A stretch of DNA of 11,460 nucleotides from Acidaminococcus fermentans (GTDB lineage Bacteria; Bacillota_C; Negativicutes; Acidaminococcales; Acidaminococcaceae): positions 1 through 11,460 of the forward strand of contig SFHH01000052.1 in the NCBI GenBank assembly GCA_004555735.1, given 5' to 3'. The notes under the pieces are model-generated. The model searched no databases. It was not told where the DNA came from and saw only the letters and a program-made list of their open reading frames with translations. Below, piece after piece: positions 6,976-11,460 of this stretch. Numbering within the stretch: the first letter of the stretch is position 1; the number at the start of each line of letters is the position of its first letter. A program made the translations under genes and the position numbers.

Positions 6976-8292
6976 ATGGAGAAGCAGGAACTCAAAGCAC
7001 TTGCCTGCCAGATCATCGACGAACATCATGATCAGATCATGGCACTGGGAGACAGTATTTTTGCAGAACCGGAAACCGGATGGAAAGAATTCAAGACGGC
7101 TGAAAAGATCAAGAAAGTCTTTACAGAGCTGGGCTTCCCCACCAAAGACAAGCAGTGCATCACCGGCGTCATCGCCCAGGTCAAAGGCAAAGAGAATAAA
7201 CTGAAAGTCGCCGTCATAGGCGAATTGGATGCTTTAGGGCTGCCGGAAAGTCCCTATGCAGATCCGCAGACAGGTGCCGCCCATATGTGTGGGCACCACT
7301 GCATGATTGCCGCTCTGTCCGGGGTGGCCTATGCGCTGCATGACGGGCGCATTGCCGGGGCCCTCAGCGGCGACGTAGCACTGATGGCAGTCCCGGCCGA
7401 AGAATTCATCGAAATCGGCCACCGCAATCAGCTCCGCCGGGAAGGCAAGATCAAGATGTTCGGTGGCAAGCAGGAATTCATCTACCGAGGCCTCTTGGAT
7501 GATATCGATATGATGGTCATGCAGCATACCACTCCCACCGAAGGAGAACAGGAAACACCCGTCAAGGCCAATGTAGGCGGGATCTCGAACGGATTCGTCA
7601 GCAAGGAAGTATGTTATATCGGCAAGGCATCCCATGCTGGCGGTGCCCCGGAAAAGGGCATCAATGCCCTGAATGCCGCAAAGATCGGGCTGGTGGCCAT
7701 CGACGCCCAGCGAGAGACATTCCGGGATGAAGACCATATCCGGGTCCACCCCATCATCACCAAAGGCGGTGATACGGTGAACATCGTTCCTGCGGATGTC
7801 CGTCTGGAGACCTATGTACGGGGCGCCTCCATCGACTCCATCTTAGATGCTTCCGCCAAAGTGAATAGGGCACTCAAAGCCGGTGGCTATGCCGTAGGAG
7901 CCGAAACGAAGATCGATGAGATCCCCGGCTATCTTCCCATGGACCCCTGCCCTGCCATGCAGGATTTGATGTATGCAAACCTGACCGCACTGCTGGGGAA
8001 GGACCATGTGGCCCGTCATATTCCCTTCAATGGAGGCAGCACCGATGCAGCGGATGTGGCTGCCCTGATGCCGGTGGTCCATGCTTACGTGGGTGGAGCA
8101 GCCGGCAGGGCCCACACCAAAGACTATCACATCGTCGATAAAGAACTGGCTTATATCACTGCCGCAAAGGCCCTCATCATGACGGTCATCGATCTTTTGG
8201 CAGATGGAGCGATCAAAGGGCTTGCCATCAAGTACGGATTCAAACCGGCGATGACGAAGCAGGAATATATCGATAAGTGGGTGAACCAGTAA
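6976..8292 (+). CDS. M20D-family metallo-amidohydrolase (AbgB/HipO-like)
   Basis: Zinc or manganese-dependent amidohydrolase of 438 residues that cleaves an N-acyl or N-aminoacyl bond; the substrate is unknown. Numbered from the chosen Met, the family landmarks are GELDAL (82-87), HMCGHH (103-108), VPAEE (139-143), the Gly/His dimer-domain motif GKASHAG (216-222), STDAADV (355-361) and AHTKDY (379-384). By analogy with HipO/ILR1-type enzymes the metal ligands are Cys105, His107, Glu143, His184 and His380, all present. No signal peptide, so cytosolic. Start: AGGAGG lies nine bases before the ATG at 6976, but only three bases before the upstream ATG at 6970, so 6976 is preferred. It heads a three-gene operon with two small membrane proteins, suggesting import of an acylated compound followed by deacylation. 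Confidence 0.9.
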   Translation: MEKQELKALACQIIDEHHDQIMALGDSIFAEPETGWKEFKTAEKIKKVFTELGFPTKDKQCITGVIAQVKGKENKLKVAVIGELDALGLPESPYADPQTGAAHMCGHHCMIAALSGVAYALHDGRIAGALSGDVALMAVPAEEFIEIGHRNQLRREGKIKMFGGKQEFIYRGLLDDIDMMVMQHTTPTEGEQETPVKANVGGISNGFVSKEVCYIGKASHAGGAPEKGINALNAAKIGLVAIDAQRETFRDEDHIRVHPIITKGGDTVNIVPADVRLETYVRGASIDSILDASAKVNRALKAGGYAVGAETKIDEIPGYLPMDPCPAMQDLMYANLTALLGKDHVARHIPFNGGSTDAADVAALMPVVHAYVGGAAGRAHTKDYHIVDKELAYITAAKALIMTVIDLLADGAIKGLAIKYGFKPAMTKQEYIDKWVNQ

Positions 8293-8323
8293 GACAAAAA
8301 AGCCAAGAAAGGGAGTCGATACC

Positions 8324-8896
8324 ATGAAAGAATTTTTCAAAGACTGGAAGATCCATGTACTCTGCGCCGTCCTTGTCTTTAAAATGGGCCGTGCTGCCGT
8401 AGGGTGTACCCTCTCCACTTCCCGGGAATCCACCATTGCAATCATCGGGGAGCTGTTTGGCTTGGACAGTGAAGAAGAGATCGGCGTCATGGGCGGCTAT
8501 GTGACGGGGACCGTCCTGGGCACAGTGTTCTTTGGGCTGATGGCTTCCATCTGTGCCCATACAGGATTTTTCCATCCCTATGCCTTGGGAGCAGCCTGCG
8601 GAGTCGGATCCGCTTCCATGATGTCTGCTTCCTTAGGGGCTCTGGAAGTCGAATTCCCCCAGATGGCGGAACAGATCCAGACCTATGCCTATACCTCCCA
8701 GGCCCTGACCAACGGAGACGGCATGCTGATGAGCCTCATCCTGACCCTGCCCATGACCAATTGGCTCTATAAAAAATGTGCCCACATCCGGGGCATCGAT
8801 ACAGAAGTCACGCCCACGGTGGAAATGGTCACGGACAGCCAAGGACTGGCTGCCGCAGGCCAGATTGACGATCAGGAGGGAGGGACGGAAAAATGA
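8324..8896 (+). CDS. DUF3100-type integral membrane protein, apparently shortened
   Basis: 190 residues with several hydrophobic helices. The central and C-terminal part (from GRAAVGCTLSTSRESTIAII through YVTGTVLGTVFFGL, HPYALGAACGVGSASMMSAS and LPMTNWLYKK) resembles the C-terminal half of DUF3100-type membrane proteins, which often sit beside M20 amidohydrolases. Its first 17 residues (MKEFFKDWKIHVLCAVLV) look like the family N-terminus, so the usual intervening helices appear to be absent at about residue 19. This is from memory of the family and needs alignment. The tail is hydrophilic. Ribosome site AAAGGGAG lies eight bases before the ATG, and the gap after the amidohydrolase is 31 bp. 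It overlaps the next gene by ATGA. Transport of the amidohydrolase substrate is the likely role (inference). Confidence 0.65.
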   Translation: MKEFFKDWKIHVLCAVLVFKMGRAAVGCTLSTSRESTIAIIGELFGLDSEEEIGVMGGYVTGTVLGTVFFGLMASICAHTGFFHPYALGAACGVGSASMMSASLGALEVEFPQMAEQIQTYAYTSQALTNGDGMLMSLILTLPMTNWLYKKCAHIRGIDTEVTPTVEMVTDSQGLAAAGQIDDQEGGTEK

Positions 8897-9333
8897 CGAG
8901 ACTCGTTATGCTTCTCAAAGGATGGTGCGTCACGGGAGTCCTGGCAGCCATCTGCAATTATATCTATACCCTGCGCATGAACAATCCGGCTAAAGTGGTG
9001 ACGCCTTTTGAAGCGGCCCCCGGCCTGCTGCTGATGCTGGGCATGATTATCGCCAGCCAGCTGTGCCACAAGCTGATGCAAAGGATCGCTCCCAGCGTAA
9101 AAGCTCCCGTGGTCCTTTATATCACCCTGATCGGCATCCTGATCACAGCCCCTGGGCTGTTCCCGTTTTCGGGGTTTGTTTATAAATCCATCGGCAAAAT
9201 CAGCCTGCTGCCCCTGTGTACCCCCATCCCGGCCTATGCAGGGATCGGCGGCGGCAAAGACCTGAAGACCTTTAAGGAGCAGGGAATTGCCATCATCGCC
9301 CAGCTGGTGATGAAAGGAACGGGGGTCATTTGA
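8893..9333 (+). CDS. Small integral membrane protein paired with the DUF3100-type protein
   Basis: 146 residues with about four hydrophobic helices: GWCVTGVLAAICNYIY near the start, APGLLLMLGMIIASQL, VVLYITLIGILITAPGLF, and a weaker one at the end. The segment LCTPIPAYAGIGGGKDLKTFKEQG is highly patterned and likely functional. I do not recognise a named family with certainty; it behaves as a second subunit of a two-component membrane carrier with the preceding gene. The C-terminus (IAIIAQLVMKGTGVI) directly follows FKEQG, where I would expect one more full helix, so it may be internally shortened. The start overlaps the upstream stop by four bases (ATGA) behind a GGAGGGAGGG ribosome site, implying coupled translation. 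A strong terminator follows. Confidence 0.7.
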   Translation: MTRLVMLLKGWCVTGVLAAICNYIYTLRMNNPAKVVTPFEAAPGLLLMLGMIIASQLCHKLMQRIAPSVKAPVVLYITLIGILITAPGLFPFSGFVYKSIGKISLLPLCTPIPAYAGIGGGKDLKTFKEQGIAIIAQLVMKGTGVI

Positions 9334-9339
9334 TACGCA

Positions 9340-9379
9340 AGAAAAGGTGGGTGTGAAAAAATTCACACCCACCTTTTCT
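9340..9379. terminator. Bidirectional terminator between convergent genes
   Basis: Arms 9340-9357 and 9362-9379 are perfectly complementary over 18 bp with an AAAA loop. The stem is GC-rich at its centre, with A and T tracts at its base, so it can serve both the plus-strand membrane-protein operon ending at 9333 and the minus-strand thiM ending at 9383. Confidence 0.92.
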
Positions 9380-9382
9380 GAT

Positions 9383-10225
9383 TCAGTCAGCAGCCAGCAG
9401 CTTCACCCGCTGGGCCACCTTTTCTCCGGTCAGGTTGGACAGAGCATCCAGCAGCCGGATGTGGAAGGTCCCCAGGCCCGGACAGTCCTGAGCAGCGTCT
9501 TCTCCAGCGATGCCCAGGGCCGCTGTGCCCAAGGCCGCAGCAGCCAAAGAGGATCCACAGGCATGCCAGGTCCCGGCCAGGGCTCCGGCCATGCAGCCGG
9601 TCCCTGTGAGATGCCCCAAGAGCGGGTTCCCATTGGCGATGCCCAAGGTCGTTATTCCGTCCGTCACCAGGTCCACTGGACCGGTGACCAGCAGCACTGT
9701 TCCATGCTGCCGGGCATACTGGCCAAAGATTTTTCCGTCGGCGGCGAAATTTTCCTGCGTCACCGCATCTTCTGCCCCCGCATCCACCCCATGGGCATGG
9801 GCGGAAAGACCGCAGAGGGTCCGGATCTCCGAACTGTTCCCCTTGATGATCTGAGGCCGGTTGTGCTCGATGAACTGCTGGGCGTACACCAGCCGCAGGG
9901 TACTGCAGGCCACTCCCACCGCATCCAGCAGGATGGGAATGCCCCGTTCATGGGCCTTTTCTCCGGCTATCTTCATGGCTTCCAGCCGTTCTTCGTTGAT
10001 ATTCCCCAGGTTCACCACCAGGGAATCCGCCGCCTCCGTGATTTCTTCCACTTCCTGGGGATGGGAAGCCATGGTAGGGCTCCCGCCCACGGCCAAGATG
10101 GCGTTGGCACTGTCATTCATGGTGATGGCATGGGTCATGCAGTGGATCAGTGGTTCATTTTCCCGCACCCTGGACATGATGTCCATAAAGGTTCTGGGCA
10201 GCTTGCTGATGGCTTCCCCGGTCAT
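9383..10225 (-). CDS. thiM: Hydroxyethylthiazole kinase
   Basis: Cytosolic kinase that phosphorylates 4-methyl-5-(2-hydroxyethyl)thiazole for salvage into thiamine phosphate. 280 residues, normal for the family. Visible landmarks: PLIHCMTHAITMNDSANAIL (25-44), AVGGSPTMA (45-53), LLDAVGVACSTLR (99-111), IKGNSSEI (127-134), TGPVDLVTDG (181-190) and the anion-hole/catalytic segment GTGCM with Cys211. The start at 10225 gives 24 residues before the substrate-binding PLIH segment, close to the 18 of B. subtilis ThiM; later Met codons (14, 17) would cut too much, so a 71-bp overlap with thiW seems real. GGGAG lies nine bases upstream inside thiW. No thiD or thiE is present in the window, so the phosphorylated thiazole must be joined to pyrimidine by an enzyme encoded elsewhere. 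Confidence 0.96.
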   Translation of the reverse strand: MTGEAISKLPRTFMDIMSRVRENEPLIHCMTHAITMNDSANAILAVGGSPTMASHPQEVEEITEAADSLVVNLGNINEERLEAMKIAGEKAHERGIPILLDAVGVACSTLRLVYAQQFIEHNRPQIIKGNSSEIRTLCGLSAHAHGVDAGAEDAVTQENFAADGKIFGQYARQHGTVLLVTGPVDLVTDGITTLGIANGNPLLGHLTGTGCMAGALAGTWHACGSSLAAAALGTAALGIAGEDAAQDCPGLGTFHIRLLDALSNLTGEKVAQRVKLLAAD

Positions 10226-10742
10226 AGATATTCACTCCCAATTTTCTCTGGAATTCCAACAAGGTCCCGTTCCGGGACAGGATGGTGAGCAGCCCGAAGG
10301 CAATGGAACCGCCGATGAGAGTGCCGGCGATGAAGCTGGGCACATAGAACATCCAGGAAAGGCCAGTGCGCCCCATGAGGATCTCCATGACAGGATAGGA
10401 CACCATGGCCCCGATGATCCCAGTACCGATCACTTCACCCAGGCAAGCAGCGATGATCTTACCCCCGCTGGCCCGGTAGAAGATCCCAGACAGGGCTGCT
10501 CCGAACACCGCTCCGGTCAGTGCCAGGGGCGGGATCCCCATCACCGTCATGCGGATGATGCCGATGAGGGTGGCACACAGGAGAGAATACCAGGGCCCCA
10601 GCATCACCGAACAGGTGATATTGATCAGATGGGCCATGGGACACATGCCCTCCACCCGCAGGATGGGAGAAATGACCACACCCAGTCCGATCATCATGGA
10701 CAGGAACACCAGGCGCAGGACTTTTTGCTGTTTGCTTTCCAT
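10155..10742 (-). CDS. thiW: ThiW, thiazole-uptake S component of an ECF transporter
   Basis: Integral membrane substrate-binding (S) component proposed to import hydroxyethylthiazole with a shared ECF energy-coupling module. About 195 residues with five to six helices. The family pattern is visible in LVFLSMMIGLGVVISPIL, GMCPMAHLINITCSVMLGPW and GIIRMTVMGIPPLAL. ThiW is usually about 160-170 residues; the extra roughly 30 hydrophilic C-terminal residues are the stretch overlapping thiM. Start at 10742 (MESKQQ) has AAGGAG about 11 bases upstream; an upstream in-frame GTG at 10754 sits on that ribosome site and is rejected. thiM follows directly, forming a thiazole salvage operon. A long structured leader precedes it. 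No EcfA/EcfT genes are in view. Confidence 0.9.
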   Translation of the reverse strand: MESKQQKVLRLVFLSMMIGLGVVISPILRVEGMCPMAHLINITCSVMLGPWYSLLCATLIGIIRMTVMGIPPLALTGAVFGAALSGIFYRASGGKIIAACLGEVIGTGIIGAMVSYPVMEILMGRTGLSWMFYVPSFIAGTLIGGSIAFGLLTILSRNGTLLEFQRKLGVNIYDRGSHQQAAQNLYGHHVQGAGK

Positions 10743-10941
10743 AAAAAAATCCACTCCTTTATAGGCCGGCAGTCCGGTCCTTCAGGCGTGGAATCGATTC
10801 CATTTTCCGTACCCATCCTACAACGCCTAAAAGACGGACTGAGCCAGTCGTAACGGTCGGTACTGTGGTACCCTCTCAACCCGGCACACGGGCTCCCTCG
10901 CTGTAAAATGAATACCGATCCAGGGCGCTCCCCCTCGATCG
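10743..10941 (-). promoter_or_regulatory. Structured leader of thiW; TPP-like or novel riboswitch candidate
   Basis: About 200 nt between the predicted start point and thiW. The minus-strand RNA has a 5' hairpin, then GGGAGCC... TTGAGAGG (10871-10897), resembling the TPP-aptamer 5' part (GGGGAGC ... GGCTGAGAGG), including a short P3-like stem and a variable arm GGTAC-N4-GTACC (10859-10872) followed by GACC. The 3' half lacks the TPP hallmark CCTGATCTGG. Instead UACGAC (10847-10852) can pair with GUUGUA (10819-10824). Further down are the palindrome TGGAATCGATTCCA (10789-10802) and a CCGG-based hairpin (10764-10780) just before the ribosome site. Its position ahead of thiW-thiM favours a thiamine-related ligand. 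Diverged TPP riboswitch or another class; not settled. Confidence 0.45.
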
Positions 10942-10947
10942 ACCTTT

Positions 10948-10976
10948 AGTATAGCAGATTGGATACAATCCTTCAA
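10948..10976 (-). promoter_or_regulatory. Promoter of the thiW-thiM operon
   Basis: Minus-strand TTGAAG (10971-10976) and TATACT (10948-10953; five of six) with 17 bp between. The spacer contains the inverted repeat GATTG-N4-CAATC (10957-10970). The -35 overlaps the last codons of the upstream gene. The start point would be near 10941. Confidence 0.65.
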
Positions 10977-11460
10977 GGCTTTTTCTCTCCTGGCAGCTTT
11001 TCTTTGATGGTTTGCTTCAGCATCTCGTCATCGACTGATATATTTTCTTCTACATATTTCCTGACATCATCTTCCTTTTCCAAGATTTTCGCCGCGGCTT
11101 CATGGATATCCTTCTTTAATTCATCCGTATCGGCTGGGCTGGCTTCTCCCAGCTTTCGAAACAGTTCCGTTTCCTTCCGGGTGATTTCCAGATTGGGAGA
11201 CTGCTTCTTAAGGGAAAGATGAATCATTTTGCGCCGGAAGAACTTCTCCGCAATGATATTGCTGTGTTCTCGGATCCAAGCAATAAGGAGAACAGCCAGC
11301 AGGACCACGCCCATATATCCGAGGACTGGATACATGACCCCGATCAGTTTCTTGAAACCAAAGAAGCTGCATACATACCCTGCGCCGACAATGCCCACCA
11401 TCATAATCCGCATCTTTCGGGTGCTGCCACCGCTGAATCTGCGGGCAATGGAATAATAGA
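10973..11460 (-). CDS. YkvI-like polytopic membrane protein, N-terminus off window
   Basis: The last ~161 residues of a longer membrane protein whose 5' end lies beyond the right edge: the frame stays open to 11460, and the sequence before the first Met in view (SIARRFSGGSTRK) is clearly coding. Two hydrophobic helices are visible (MVGIVGAGYVCSFFGFKKLIG and VLGYMGVVLLAVLLIAWI), then a charged cytoplasmic tail of roughly 95 residues rich in Lys and Glu, probably helical. The helix pair and the RRFSGGSTRK loop resemble the C-terminal part of YkvI-type proteins of the APC superfamily, whose substrate is unknown. The long charged tail is longer than I expect for that family. It is upstream of and co-directional with thiW, but a separate promoter lies at its end, so functional linkage is uncertain. 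Confidence 0.6.
   Translation of the reverse strand, partial: YYSIARRFSGGSTRKMRIMMVGIVGAGYVCSFFGFKKLIGVMYPVLGYMGVVLLAVLLIAWIREHSNIIAEKFFRRKMIHLSLKKQSPNLEITRKETELFRKLGEASPADTDELKKDIHEAAAKILEKEDDVRKYVEENISVDDEMLKQTIKEKLPGEKKP

Noticed and set aside
6805..7029. Minus-strand ORF of 74 codons in the AT-rich region
   Set aside because: Low-complexity translation of T-rich DNA overlapping the amidohydrolase start. No ribosome site.
10859..10897. tRNA or tRNA-like gene in the thiW leader
   Set aside because: No T-arm GGTTCGA-type sequence, acceptor stem or CCA end could be assembled.
10743..10941. T-box, S-box, cobalamin or FMN leader
   Set aside because: GGGTACC-like pieces do not form the T-box core AGGGTGGNACCGCG, and the key SAM, cobalamin and FMN consensus blocks are absent.
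1..11460. CRISPR array, insertion sequence or prophage attachment site
   Set aside because: No regularly spaced repeats, transposase or integrase frames, or target-site duplications were seen on either strand.

Overview
The window looks like a moderately GC-rich Firmicute. The best fit is an anaerobic gut member of the Negativicutes (Acidaminococcus/Megasphaera-like). The reasons are strong AGGAGG-type ribosome sites, a Gram-positive-type LexA box, a YolD-like/Y-family polymerase cluster, a ThiW/ThiM thiazole-salvage pair, and an M20D amidohydrolase next to DUF3100-type membrane proteins. Genus placement is inference; no rRNA or other marker is present.

Left half (1-6660), minus strand: six co-directional genes. 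Reading in the direction of transcription, the first block is an SOS-type unit: promoter, LexA box at the start point, an error-prone Y-family DNA polymerase, then an ORF overlapping it by ATGA that joins a short YolD-like domain in frame to a PC4/YdbC-type single-stranded-DNA-binding domain. The PC4 part also has its own strong ribosome site and a possible promoter. A hairpin terminator closes this block. After it come a secreted DUF3298-type protein, a polytopic DUF4153-type membrane protein, a 10-TM EamA/DMT exporter, and the N-terminal three quarters of aminopeptidase C (PepC), cut by the window edge.

Middle (6587-6975): a divergent intergenic region with the polymerase promoter, two hairpins and an AT-rich stretch ahead of the plus-strand genes. 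Plus strand 6976-9333: an M20D metallo-amidohydrolase followed by two small, tightly coupled membrane proteins. This is probably an uptake-plus-deacylation module for an unknown N-acyl compound. Both membrane proteins look internally shortened. An 18-bp-stem bidirectional terminator (9340-9379) separates this operon from the convergent thiM.

Right end, minus strand: a YkvI-like membrane protein (5' end off the window), then thiW-thiM for uptake and phosphorylation of the thiamine thiazole moiety. A good promoter lies at the end of the YkvI-like gene and is followed by a roughly 200-nt highly structured leader before thiW. The leader resembles a TPP aptamer in its 5' half but lacks the canonical 3' half, making it the most attractive candidate here for an undescribed or strongly diverged regulatory RNA.
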